Below, in pieces: positions 46,588-55,557 of a DNA stretch of 64,000 nucleotides. Location of the stretch: NCBI GenBank assembly GCA_964404285.1, contig CAYOJK010000012.1, positions 11,590 through 75,589 on the forward strand, written 5' to 3'. Within the stretch, counting starts at the first letter, position 1. Each line of letters starts with the position of its first letter. The position numbers and the translations under genes were made by a program. Source of the stretch: JBASEY01 sp964404285 (GTDB lineage: Bacteria; CSSED10-310). Below the pieces are notes generated by a model. The model was not told the DNA's origin. It worked only from the letters and a program-made list of their open reading frames with translations, and searched no databases.

Positions 46588-47609
46588 TCTCGATTATTTT
46601 GTCTGATCACGTGATCGGCATCAAAAATCAGCGCCAACACCAGTTCTGCCGATAATTCTTGTTTCCATTCATCATCGAGCCGGCGCATTCGCATTTTGGG
46701 TGTCAGTTCCATCTCAAACCATTCCCTGCCTATTGTTCGCCGAATACGCAGAAGCAAATCCGAATATCGATATTCCAAGGGGTCAGATGTCAGAAAATTG
46801 ATCAATTCTATTCCGACACCCATTTTTCTTCCTGCCCAGGTGCGAAGCTTAAGCCCTGTAAAGATATCTACTCCTTTGCTTTTGTAGTGGTGGTGAAAAT
46901 CAATGAATTCACGTAAAACCGTATTGGGCCCTATTGGCTGGTCCAACTCAAAAACCGTTTTAAGACCAAATTTTTCACCGGTATTCCTCCAATAGAATTC
47001 CTGTGCGACATAATAATTATTAGAGCCAATCGATCCCATACGTTTCACACGAAGTCGGACAAACATTTGCCAATCTCGGTTATACTTTGTGCCCACATCG
47101 AAATCCCAGTTAAAAAACGGTCTTTCCCTGACATAAAGCCGCAAAAAAGATTCTGTTTCTGTTGAAGATTTATCAGACTGTAAGGAAGTTGGTGAGTTGG
47201 ATAAAATATAATCTGGTTGGCCTGTTTCACTGTAGGTATCAACAAGCGATGGTTCTCTTTCCGTAGATCCACCAATCAGAATTCCCCAGGATTCTTTGGT
47301 GCTGGGAAGCGCTATTTTCAGGCTGTTTCTACCGACGAATTCATACTCGTTGTCTTTATTTACGCGAGCGCCACCGCCTATTTTCCATCGTGTTTCGTGA
47401 TATGCATCATCTTCTTTCGGATCACTGAAAAATCCGTCCAGACCTTGAGACAATTCTATTAAACCCACACAGGTAGCGTTATAACCGTTTTCTAAGTGAG
47501 TACAGCCACTGAACAGATTTATAAATAGCGCTGACAGGAGAAATTTGATCACAAAATCAAACAGTGATGTGGTGTTTAAAATTGAGGATGCCTTTTTTTT
47601 AAAGCACAT
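46584..47609 (-). CDS. Putative lipoprotein of unknown function, beta-rich
   Basis: 341 residues. A hydrophobic N-terminus (about 18-35) ends in NLFSGC, a plausible lipobox with an unusually long charged lead. The mature part has alternating aromatic and polar strands (WDFDVGTKYNRDWQMFVRL, YYVAQEFYWRNTGEKFGL, KMGVGIELINFL, WFEMELTPKMRM) like an outer-membrane barrel or large beta sandwich. I do not recognise the family. It lies upstream of nothing obvious on its strand; the ABC exporter genes end 26 bases before its start and may be co-transcribed. Confidence 0.6.
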   Translation of the reverse strand: MCFKKKASSILNTTSLFDFVIKFLLSALFINLFSGCTHLENGYNATCVGLIELSQGLDGFFSDPKEDDAYHETRWKIGGGARVNKDNEYEFVGRNSLKIALPSTKESWGILIGGSTEREPSLVDTYSETGQPDYILSNSPTSLQSDKSSTETESFLRLYVRERPFFNWDFDVGTKYNRDWQMFVRLRVKRMGSIGSNNYYVAQEFYWRNTGEKFGLKTVFELDQPIGPNTVLREFIDFHHHYKSKGVDIFTGLKLRTWAGRKMGVGIELINFLTSDPLEYRYSDLLLRIRRTIGREWFEMELTPKMRMRRLDDEWKQELSAELVLALIFDADHVIRQNNRD

Positions 47610-47635
47610 GGTATTTGCTCACGCCTGATCAGGGC

Positions 47636-48565
47636 TTACCGATGATTTTCAAGATAAATCGTTTCAAGATTACTCCCACGTCTCACTTCATCGATGTCGA
47701 TACCAGCCTGCAACAGGGCTGGGAGTAATTTCCTGTTTATCATAGCAGGTGAAACGGTATCTGTGAAGCTGACGATCAGGCGGCTGCCATCTGAATCCAG
47801 CGTAAGCGTGGAGTCAGGAAGGGCGCGAATGATATCGATAGGTATCTGATCGATATTTGCTGCCAACACAACGGTCAGTTGCCGTTGTTTTCCAACAATT
47901 TCATCCAGTTTATCCTGACGTGTTGTGCGGCCATTATCGATAAAGGCAATATGATCACAAGCAGCTTCGATTTCCGACAGAACATGAGAACTGATCACGA
48001 TTGTTCGGTGCCCTCGAAAAGAGGTGATCAATTCTCTGATACGTACAATTTGTTGAGGATCCAAACCACTGGTCGGCTCATCTAAAAGAACCAACTCTGG
48101 GTTGCCAATAAACGCTTGAGCTGCAGTCAGCCGGCGTATCATTCCGTGAGACAGCGTTGAAATCGGCGCTGTCGCCCGATCAGCCAGGTCAACCCATTCC
48201 AAGGCTTTATCAACAGAAAAAGCAGCCTCTTTTTTCGTCAACCCCTGAAGCATTCCAAAAATCATCAGGATTTCTCTAACACGACTGTGACCAGGCAGTT
48301 GGGCATCCTGAGGTAACAAGGTCAAGATACCTTTATGTAATACAGGATTGAAGGCGCCTTTTCCCAACACATTTATCGACCCGCCATCTGCTTTAAGAAG
48401 GCCGGCAACAATAGCAAAAGCGGTTGTTTTCCCAGCTCCATTCGGCCCGACCAATCCCATGACAGATCCTTTTGGAACAAAAAGATTCAAATCCTGCAGG
48501 GCTGCATGTTTTCCATAATATTTTTTTAGATTTTTAATCTCGAGAGCTGCTCTGATCGATGCCAT
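47636..48565 (-). CDS. ABC transporter ATP-binding protein
   Basis: 309 residues from the ATG at 48565 (AAGGAGAG in front). Walker A is GPNGAGKTT (about 43-51), the signature is LSHGMIRRL, an atypical LSGGQ, and Walker B is LVLLDEPTSGLDP. The domain is followed by an 80-residue C-terminal extension as in multidrug or lipid-exporting ABC-2 systems. It energises export through the permease encoded immediately upstream (stop and start one base apart). Substrate unknown. Confidence 0.92.
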   Translation of the reverse strand: MASIRAALEIKNLKKYYGKHAALQDLNLFVPKGSVMGLVGPNGAGKTTAFAIVAGLLKADGGSINVLGKGAFNPVLHKGILTLLPQDAQLPGHSRVREILMIFGMLQGLTKKEAAFSVDKALEWVDLADRATAPISTLSHGMIRRLTAAQAFIGNPELVLLDEPTSGLDPQQIVRIRELITSFRGHRTIVISSHVLSEIEAACDHIAFIDNGRTTRQDKLDEIVGKQRQLTVVLAANIDQIPIDIIRALPDSTLTLDSDGSRLIVSFTDTVSPAMINRKLLPALLQAGIDIDEVRRGSNLETIYLENHR

Positions 48566-48566
48566 T

Positions 48567-49472
48567 TTACATATCTCTCCTTGAAAAATAAGTAAATCCA
48601 AGGAAAAAATACAAAAACCCCAGACCTAAGCATTTGGTGATAGATTTCAAATTATTCGCTAATGCAGGATGCCAAAGATCGTAAGTATTCGATGAAGGGG
48701 ACAGGGTAGTGGCAATACTCCACAAGCGCATTAGGCCTGGACCCGTTTTACTGGCGGCAATAGGGTGTAAAATCGCAAGAATGAAAAACAACACTAATGC
48801 CAAGGATTGTGCCTGAAGCGGAGAACGGCGCAGTTGAGACGCCATCAAAGCGATACCCAAATACGACAACATCAAAAACCAAGACTTGATAAAAAACCAA
48901 AACATGTGCATAACCGACGTCATATCCAGAATAGCCTGGCCATCAAGAGCGCCGGTTACATAAGTCGCTATCATTGCACAACTCAAAGCGATCAGTAAAA
49001 GAAGCGCTGAACTCAGGCTTTTACCGACAGCATAAGCTGATCGTGATGTGCGAAAAAGAAAAAAGCGCACATGGCGAGTATTGATATCCCGCGCTATGGT
49101 ATCGGAACAAATAATGATGACCAGCAAAGGCATAAACGCAAACGTGAACCAGGCAAAGAAAATCACCAACGGATGAAGGGTTAGAATTTGATTCACCAAC
49201 TTTTCGTCACTGATCAGCTCCCGAACCGCCTTTTGCAGAGCTTCACTTTTTTGTAGTGTCACGGTAACCTGGCCGGTTGTTTTTGACGAATCCAGCGCCA
49301 TCGCTTTTGATATCTGTGTTTCGATACCTCGAAGAACACGGGAAAAAATGAATGTGCCGGCGCACGCAACACAAAGATAAAGCAATATCCAAACTACAAG
49401 ACGCCGACTTCGGAACGAATCGCGCAAATCATGTCGAACAACCAGAAAAATGTCAGCTAACTCCTGGTTCAT
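48567..49472 (-). CDS. ABC-2 type permease
   Basis: 301 residues. Six membrane helices in ABC-2 order: one near the N-terminus (about 28-46), a long periplasmic loop, then a cluster from about 110 to 295. FRSRRLVVWILLYLCVA opens the first helix. Together with the ATP-binding protein downstream it should form the exporter. It starts five bases after the stop of the coiled, membrane-anchored partner gene. Confidence 0.85.
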   Translation of the reverse strand: MNQELADIFLVVRHDLRDSFRSRRLVVWILLYLCVACAGTFIFSRVLRGIETQISKAMALDSSKTTGQVTVTLQKSEALQKAVRELISDEKLVNQILTLHPLVIFFAWFTFAFMPLLVIIICSDTIARDINTRHVRFFLFRTSRSAYAVGKSLSSALLLLIALSCAMIATYVTGALDGQAILDMTSVMHMFWFFIKSWFLMLSYLGIALMASQLRRSPLQAQSLALVLFFILAILHPIAASKTGPGLMRLWSIATTLSPSSNTYDLWHPALANNLKSITKCLGLGFLYFFLGFTYFSRRDM

Positions 49473-49477
49473 TGGGA

Positions 49478-50200
49478 TTACAGCGCACTTTCAATGTCTA
49501 AAAAGGGTTTGAAAACTGCCGGATCAATAAACGCAGTCAAATCAAGAGAACTCCCTAATTGGTCTCGCCATCTACCCGGTAAAACGGTGTCCATGGAATC
49601 ATACGTATCGACAAAAACACCTGTTAAATCGTTTGCCATACGGAACGCCTCTTCCACAGAGGGTTCTTCATCAGTCTGCTCATATCGATCAAACAAATCG
49701 CTCATAGCATCAGCAAGTGAATCATTCATATCAACAATCACCGACTCGAAATTGACTACCTCACCCGATGTCAAACTCAAGTTGTCAACCATCGATGCCA
49801 GCGCCAACTCACGCCGGGTATTCCATAAATCCGACAACGCTGAAAAAGCATCATCCAAAGATTTTGCATCTTCGAACATCTCAGCGACTTTTTCCGCGAA
49901 TTCTTCCTGATCCAGATTAGCAGACGACGTCGATCCAGGTGACCTGGCCGGCGCTTTAATTTCAATCGACGACTTCTCTTTTGACATGCCGGAAGATGAT
50001 GGTGGTTTACGAGATCGCGTTTCCGGCATAACCATCATACGTGTCATGTCTGGAATCAAATTGCGTTTTGATTTAGAAGCCAGTTCACGATTCAGTCGCG
50101 CAATTTCCGCGTTAGCCATAGACAATTCCGATTGGTGCCAAACTGTTCCCAAAAGAAGCCCAAATACCCAAAAAGCGCCTATTAACAAATAATTTTTCAT
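49478..50200 (-). CDS. Membrane-anchored partner protein of the ABC exporter, unknown function
   Basis: 240 residues. One N-terminal membrane helix (about 4-22) is followed by a short coiled coil (about 25-45), a Ser/Pro/Lys-rich linker (about 48-100) and an acidic all-helical domain (EEFAEKVAEMFEDAKSLDD onward). I do not recognise the family. It is the first gene of the exporter operon and only five bases ahead of the permease, so it probably senses or adapts substrate for the transporter. AAGGA precedes the ATG. Confidence 0.65.
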   Translation of the reverse strand: MKNYLLIGAFWVFGLLLGTVWHQSELSMANAEIARLNRELASKSKRNLIPDMTRMMVMPETRSRKPPSSSGMSKEKSSIEIKAPARSPGSTSSANLDQEEFAEKVAEMFEDAKSLDDAFSALSDLWNTRRELALASMVDNLSLTSGEVVNFESVIVDMNDSLADAMSDLFDRYEQTDEEPSVEEAFRMANDLTGVFVDTYDSMDTVLPGRWRDQLGSSLDLTAFIDPAVFKPFLDIESAL

Positions 50201-50515
50201 GACAAATCCTTTGATGCAAAAAGCTCTTGATCAAGCGCTATATTAGCGAATCAATGACAGAAGTGAAAGTGGTAAAAAAAATTCACTCCAAAAGAGTGAT
50301 GCCGCCTTACTGATAAAGGCTAGATGATAATCGAATCAGATTTTTTCGCACTTATCTTTTTGATTCAAGCCTCTAAAATTCACGATAACAATAGAAAACA
50401 GTGATTGCGTAAGAGAAACAAGCGAAGCGTCAAAAAAACTTTTTTTGGTAAAAATATGGCATCAGTGAAAAATGTCTGATATAGGCAGAATCGGAATGAT
50501 TGGAGGATTTTAAGG
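50201..50515. other. Divergent intergenic region with two terminator-like hairpins
   Basis: 315 bases between the ABC operon (leftward) and the second tldD (rightward). Reading leftward it holds a hairpin plus T8 (50274-50299), then a GATC-centred near-palindrome followed by T5 (about 50219-50241), then the ribosome site. The rightward gene has GGAGG and AAGGA before its ATG. No ORF is convincing. Confidence 0.5.
50274..50299 (-). terminator. Intrinsic terminator-like hairpin in the ABC operon leader
   Basis: On the minus strand TCACTC, a five-base loop and GAGTGA are followed by AATTTTTTTT. This is a short but proper intrinsic terminator shape. It lies about 75 bases before the start codon of the first exporter gene, not after any known gene, so it could be an attenuator. 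Confidence 0.45.
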
Positions 50516-51898
50516 ATGAAACATGTCTTGAAAAATGGAATTAAAGGCGCCGATGCTGATTATATCGATGCCAAGTATGAGGACACTCGCCAACTGACAA
50601 TTGCGTTCAACAAGCTTGATATCAACGGTGTGTCAAACACGGTGATCAAAGGAGGACGCATTACAGCGCTTAAAAACGGAGGTTATGCCGCGGCGGCTTT
50701 TACGAGGCCCGAAAACATGGCGGACGCTGTCAAAGCTGCTACACGTAGCGCGCTACATCTGTCGAAATTCGACTCAACCAACCGCCTTATGCCTGCCCCT
50801 GTCGTGGAAGATATCGTCATACCCGTGATGAAAGTCGATCCTCGAAAAATTTCTTTTGATGACAAAGTCGCTTTGGCCAGAGATTATTTGCGACTCATTC
50901 TGGACGTGCCCGGCGTGTTCACGTCATTCGGAACATATTACGAAAATTATACGCATGAAACTTTCGTCAACTCGGAAGGCACTACTATCGATCAGGATAT
51001 CGTTCAGTGTTTCATGTCGTTCCGAATCATGGCAAAAAACAAAAGCACGACAGAAAGCCTGGGGATCGCACTGGGGTTCGATGCTGATTATGCGTTGTTG
51101 CTGGACAGACATGCCGACGTAGAACACAAGGCAAAATTGGCTGTTGATCTGTTGGAAGCAAAATCTGTCAAACCAGGTGTTTATACAATCGTCGCTGACC
51201 AAGACCTGTCGGGTGTGTTTACCCACGAAGCGTTTGGTCACTTATCGGAAGCCGATGACACGATCAACAATAAATCGCTTCAGGAAATGCTGGTCATGGG
51301 CAGACGAATGGGCGAACCGCATTTGAATATCGTCGATGATGGTAGCTGGCCGGGCGCAAGCGGAACCTACAGTTACGATGAACAAGGTGTCCGCTCATCC
51401 AAAACCTATCTGGTCAAAGACGGCCTGCTGGCTGGACGCCTGCACTCCAGATTGTCTGCGGCACAACTGAATGGGGAACTGACGGGTAACAGTCGCGCTG
51501 TTGACTATAGGTTTATGCCTCAGGTCAGAATGTCTAATATCTTTATTGAACAAGGCGAAACACCATTTGAACAACTTCTAAACGAAGCGGATAACGGCCT
51601 GTATTTATGCGGTGGCAAAGGCGGACAGACCATGGGTGATCTATTCACCTTCGGCGCTCAATATGGCTATGAAATCAAAAACGGTAAACTTGGAAAAATG
51701 GTCAAAGACATCAATATATCCGGAAATGTATTCGAAACTCTTGGCAATATCGCGCGCGTCGGCAACGACTTCCAAATGAATGAAGGCGGCGGATGCGGCA
51801 AGACAAGAGCAGGTTTGTTCGACATGCAAATGCTGGAAAAAAGCGGCACGGGTGGTCCCAGTGTCTTGATTAAGAATGTGATTATAGGAGGCGAATAA
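50516..51898 (+). CDS. tldD: TldD metalloprotease subunit (pair 2)
   Basis: 460 residues; GGAGG and AAGGA precede the ATG. The zinc motif is HEAFGHLSEADD (HExxxH, about residues 235-246), with the family elements GTYSYDEQGVRSS and GGCGKTRAGLFDMQM towards the C-terminus. It is closer in length to canonical TldD than the pair-1 protein, and the two differ throughout. It should form a heterodimer with the next gene product and degrade or mature small unfolded peptides. The downstream start overlaps its stop by one base (TAATG). Confidence 0.9.
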   Translation: MKHVLKNGIKGADADYIDAKYEDTRQLTIAFNKLDINGVSNTVIKGGRITALKNGGYAAAAFTRPENMADAVKAATRSALHLSKFDSTNRLMPAPVVEDIVIPVMKVDPRKISFDDKVALARDYLRLILDVPGVFTSFGTYYENYTHETFVNSEGTTIDQDIVQCFMSFRIMAKNKSTTESLGIALGFDADYALLLDRHADVEHKAKLAVDLLEAKSVKPGVYTIVADQDLSGVFTHEAFGHLSEADDTINNKSLQEMLVMGRRMGEPHLNIVDDGSWPGASGTYSYDEQGVRSSKTYLVKDGLLAGRLHSRLSAAQLNGELTGNSRAVDYRFMPQVRMSNIFIEQGETPFEQLLNEADNGLYLCGGKGGQTMGDLFTFGAQYGYEIKNGKLGKMVKDINISGNVFETLGNIARVGNDFQMNEGGGCGKTRAGLFDMQMLEKSGTGGPSVLIKNVIIGGE

Positions 51899-53211
51899 TG
51901 GAAAAGCTGTTGAAACTGGCTGCTGAAAAAGCTGATCAAGCTGAGGTGTATCACGTTAGAAAAACGTCATCACCAGTAAATTTTTATAACTGGCGCCAGG
52001 CCGATGTCATCACCCGAAATCTGGACGAAGTGTCGCTTCGAGTCATCAAGAATGGGCGTATTGGCACCGTGAAAAGTTCATCGACGGAAGAACCGGGCTG
52101 GATGGTCCAAGCCGCTTTAAAAGCCGCAGAATTTGGCGCTGAAGCCCCTTTTCAATTCCCGGGGAAATCCAGTAAAGGCTGTGGAGGAGCGATCTGCGAT
52201 CCGGAACTGGAATCCCTGACACCTGCACAAATGGTTGCAGACGGGCGCGACATCTATGATTATGTCAGAAAATATCACCCGGAACTCCCGTTAAACCTAT
52301 ATTTCGACAACGAAATCGTCGATATCACCTTGATGAATACGTCCGGAAAATCGGAATCATACCGAAGAACCATGTTTACCGTCAGCCTGCTGTCAATGTA
52401 CCAACGATCCAAAGAAGGCATCAATAAGGAAATAACTCAATGTCGATACTTTCGGTTTCCCACCCATATTATCGATGAACTGATCACCGAAAATCGCTTG
52501 TCGGAAAAAGAAATTCAAGTTTCAACTCGTAAAATGCCGGTTTTGTTCCGTTCATCGTCAACTTGGAGCATTTTATACCGGATTATGGAAGGCGCGAATG
52601 GAGCCCAAAAAGTTCGGGGCGTGACACCGCTTGCAGATAAGTTGGGCAAACAGATATTCGGTCCCGAAGTAACGCTGATCGACGATCCTACAGCGGATTG
52701 GGCTCCCGGCAGCACACCATTCGATGACGAAGGTGTGCCAACCCGAAAAAAACCCATCGTCGAAAACGGCGTGTTCAAAAACTTCATTTTTGACCTGGCC
52801 AACGGCGCAAAAGATGGAAGCGGCTCCACTGGAAACGGCATAAAACGATCGATGTGGACTCGCGGTATAGAAGTGGCGCCAAACCCACGCTTCAACAACC
52901 TGTTTATGAGTCCTGGCGATAAAACGTATGACGAGTTGGTCGCAATGATGCCGGAAGGAATCATCGTCAACGACGTCATCGGTTTTCACTCCGGTAATAT
53001 CCTACAAGGCCATTATTCGATGAACGTCGGAATCGGTTTCTATGTCAAAGATGGAAAAATTCAAGGCCGTGCAATAGATACCATGATCGCCGGCAATATC
53101 TATGAAGATTTCTTTAGAATCAAAGGAATGACAAAAGATATCGCCTATAATCCCATTGCTTTCAGCCCGGAAATATTGATCGATGCCGTGTCGGTTTCCG
53201 GCACCGCCTGA
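51898..53211 (+). CDS. pmbA: PmbA/TldE subunit (pair 2)
   Basis: 437 residues. The family is seen from EVYHVRKTSSPVNFYNWR at the N-terminus, STPFDDEGVPTRKKPIVENG in the middle and GFHSGNILQGHYSMNVGIG with RAIDTMIAGNIYEDF at the C-terminus. The HExxxH zinc motif is absent, as in TldE/PmbA. It overlaps tldD by one base, which indicates coupled translation. No substrate peptide or RiPP gene is recognisable next to it. Confidence 0.88.
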   Translation: MEKLLKLAAEKADQAEVYHVRKTSSPVNFYNWRQADVITRNLDEVSLRVIKNGRIGTVKSSSTEEPGWMVQAALKAAEFGAEAPFQFPGKSSKGCGGAICDPELESLTPAQMVADGRDIYDYVRKYHPELPLNLYFDNEIVDITLMNTSGKSESYRRTMFTVSLLSMYQRSKEGINKEITQCRYFRFPTHIIDELITENRLSEKEIQVSTRKMPVLFRSSSTWSILYRIMEGANGAQKVRGVTPLADKLGKQIFGPEVTLIDDPTADWAPGSTPFDDEGVPTRKKPIVENGVFKNFIFDLANGAKDGSGSTGNGIKRSMWTRGIEVAPNPRFNNLFMSPGDKTYDELVAMMPEGIIVNDVIGFHSGNILQGHYSMNVGIGFYVKDGKIQGRAIDTMIAGNIYEDFFRIKGMTKDIAYNPIAFSPEILIDAVSVSGTA

Positions 53212-53432
53212 TTTCAAAGTATTTACTTATTTATTAGTCATATAAGCAGACAGCCAAACGTTTTGTTTGTTACGAAAAAAACCGAGCTTCCCTCGATAAA
53301 TTGAATAGTCCTGTCTAAAAAACATGACAAAAGATAAAACGCGCATTCCACTCTTGAACAAGATCAATAGTGTATCTCGACAGCTCGAAGCTTTTAAACT
53401 GACAGATGAAAAAAGTTACTTTAGCGCTTCAT

Positions 53433-54368
53433 TCAAAATCGTTTGACATAGGCATGGCAATACGGTTTTGAACCTTTGTTTTCATAGTAATTCTGATGGT
53501 AATCCTCAGCCTGCCAGAAAACTCCCGCTTCGCTGACCTTCGTTGCAACATCAAGTCCACGAGCTGTCAATTCACCGATCAATTTTTCAGCTATGCGTTT
53601 TTGTTCCGCATTTAAATAAAATATTTCTGATCGGTATTGCGTGCCGATGTCCGGCCCTTGCCGATTGACCTGGGTCGGGTCATGGGTTTCGAAAAATAGC
53701 TTTGCCAACGTTTCATAATCCGTTTTTTCCGGATCATAAACGACTTCCACCGCTTCGGCATGCCCTGTATTTTTGGAGCAAACCTCTTTATATGTCGGTC
53801 GCTCAGTGTGGCCGCCGGTATATCCTGAAGTCACTCGAATAACGCCTGGATTCTGTTTCATGAAATATTCGACTCCCCAGAAACATCCTCCTGCAAAGAT
53901 TGCTCGAGCAACTTTGGGTTCCGGAAGAGGGTCACCTGTGGGGACGAATCGAATAGACAGCGAATTGACACAATGGCGCGTGTCTTTCGCCGTCATTTTC
54001 TCCCCTTTGAAAACATGGCCAAGATGACCACCACACGACGCACACAGAATCTCGGTTCTGCGGCCGTCGGCATCTGGCAACCGTTTGACGGCGCCGGGCA
54101 GTTCATCATCAAAACTTGGCCAACCACATCCGGAATCGAATTTGTCACCGGACTGATACAGCGGCGTATTACAATATCGGCAAATATATGTTCCCTCAGC
54201 CTTCTGATCCCAATATTCACCGGTAAACGGTCTCTCCGTTCCTTTATGCAAAATAACCCGCTCTTCTTCGGGTGTTAACGTATTATATTTCACGGCTTTT
54301 ACTCCTGATAAAATGATAATGGTCATAATGACGATCAGTGTTAACAATCTAACAGGTTTGGCATTCAT
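53433..54368 (-). CDS. msrBA: Bifunctional methionine sulfoxide reductase MsrB-MsrA
   Basis: 311 residues with CAGGAGG before the ATG. A membrane or signal segment at about 8-24 suggests periplasmic location. MsrB comes first (about 30-145): zinc CxxC pairs (YICRYC, LCASCGGHLGH) and the catalytic Cys in RHCVNSLSIRF. MsrA follows (about 155-311) with the catalytic GGCFWG and the GYTGG motif. Together they reduce both S and R sulfoxide forms of methionine after oxidative damage. Fusions in this B-A order are less common than A-B. Confidence 0.93.
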   Translation of the reverse strand: MNAKPVRLLTLIVIMTIIILSGVKAVKYNTLTPEEERVILHKGTERPFTGEYWDQKAEGTYICRYCNTPLYQSGDKFDSGCGWPSFDDELPGAVKRLPDADGRRTEILCASCGGHLGHVFKGEKMTAKDTRHCVNSLSIRFVPTGDPLPEPKVARAIFAGGCFWGVEYFMKQNPGVIRVTSGYTGGHTERPTYKEVCSKNTGHAEAVEVVYDPEKTDYETLAKLFFETHDPTQVNRQGPDIGTQYRSEIFYLNAEQKRIAEKLIGELTARGLDVATKVSEAGVFWQAEDYHQNYYENKGSKPYCHAYVKRF

Positions 54369-54483
54369 CGTTCAGCCCTCCTGTATTCTTATGACACTTG
54401 AAACAGCCTAAACGTTTCAGAAAAAAACAGCTTTTCACCGGAATGCGGTCAGCGAGGCTCTCCCACATCGATCTTCCCGGCCG

Positions 54484-55332
54484 CTAATACACCTCGTCTT
54501 CCGGCTTTTTAACATCCCAATGCACCAAAACAGTCCGCACTATTTCCGGCCATATGAGTCCTTGTTCGGTTTTCTGCAAACGTTTTTCCAGTAACTCCAC
54601 TAAATAATCGTCGTATTGACAAGGGTCCATCAAACCCATTTTCTGTTTAATATTGTTGACGGCATCATCCACGGTATAATATCTCCAAGGCTTCCAGAGA
54701 CCGTCATTTTCTACGACGACATCAGCAAAAATTCCCATTTGTAAAAGTGCATTATAGGCAATTTGAAAATTGGGGCTGTCGTATGGCGATCCAAGGATCG
54801 TGCGTGAAATATCCGCCATCAGCCCGACCGGTGATGGGGCTCTTAACAGAAGAACACAGGTTTTGCGGGTTACCGTCTGCATAGATTGAATATATTTTTC
54901 GAAATCGGAACATCCGTAAATTGAATGTGAGCTCAATGTAAAATCGAATGTTTGATTCATTTCAAAAGGCCAGACATCCTGGATAACCTCGATATTGTCG
55001 ATATTTGCTTCGATTATATTCTGTTTTAGGATATCGATCATAGTTTGAGAAGAATCGATTGCAGTTACTGTGCGGCACAGAGGCGCCAACAGGCAGGCCC
55101 AAGCGCCGGTTCCAGCGCCGATATCCAGAAGGGTTGACTCGGGGTTGCGACGTAAAAGATTCAACATCCAATTCCTACTGGAGTCTGGTTTTTTCCAGCG
55201 TTTTTTGAGCTGACGGTCGAATTTTTGAGCCCGTTTTTCCCAGATATCACCATCCTGGTTATTTTGTTTGGCGGCATTTCGTTTTTGAACGATCTCATTC
55301 CACAGTTTAAGATAATCCGGTATTTTTTCCAT
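54484..55332 (-). CDS. Class I SAM-dependent methyltransferase
   Basis: 282 residues with GAGAGG before the ATG. SAM motif I is LLDIGAGTGAWACLL (about 94-108), followed by AIDSSQTMIDILKQN and a post-motif FDFTLSSHSIYG. The N-terminal 80 residues are helical and charged and resemble cobalamin- or porphyrin-linked relatives only loosely. The substrate is not evident. It is divergent from the ole operon; a shared promoter region of about 225 bases separates them. Confidence 0.78.
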   Translation of the reverse strand: MEKIPDYLKLWNEIVQKRNAAKQNNQDGDIWEKRAQKFDRQLKKRWKKPDSSRNWMLNLLRRNPESTLLDIGAGTGAWACLLAPLCRTVTAIDSSQTMIDILKQNIIEANIDNIEVIQDVWPFEMNQTFDFTLSSHSIYGCSDFEKYIQSMQTVTRKTCVLLLRAPSPVGLMADISRTILGSPYDSPNFQIAYNALLQMGIFADVVVENDGLWKPWRYYTVDDAVNNIKQKMGLMDPCQYDDYLVELLEKRLQKTEQGLIWPEIVRTVLVHWDVKKPEDEVY

Positions 55333-55530
55333 CGAAAACCTCTCGTTAAATCACCAGGCCGTTTTTTGCGTCACAGCAAAAACCTCCACGGATTATACAC
55401 ATCGGTAAATAGGTTTCCAGTTCACCGTCAAAAGATTCATATTCACTCATCGGTTCGACAGTTTTTTTCGGATGTTGATTCTCGATTATCAAACGCCTAC
55501 ACTATTGCAACGCCAGATACCCGATTGACT

Positions 55531-55543
55531 AACACCTGGTGTT
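55531..55543. promoter_or_regulatory. 13-base palindrome just before oleA
   Basis: AACACC and GGTGTT flank a single T, 14 bases ahead of the oleA ATG and close to a TTGACT. The position would block transcription or translation initiation if bound, so it is a candidate operator for the olefin operon. Confidence 0.35.
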
Positions 55544-55557
55544 TAAGTGAGTAACAA

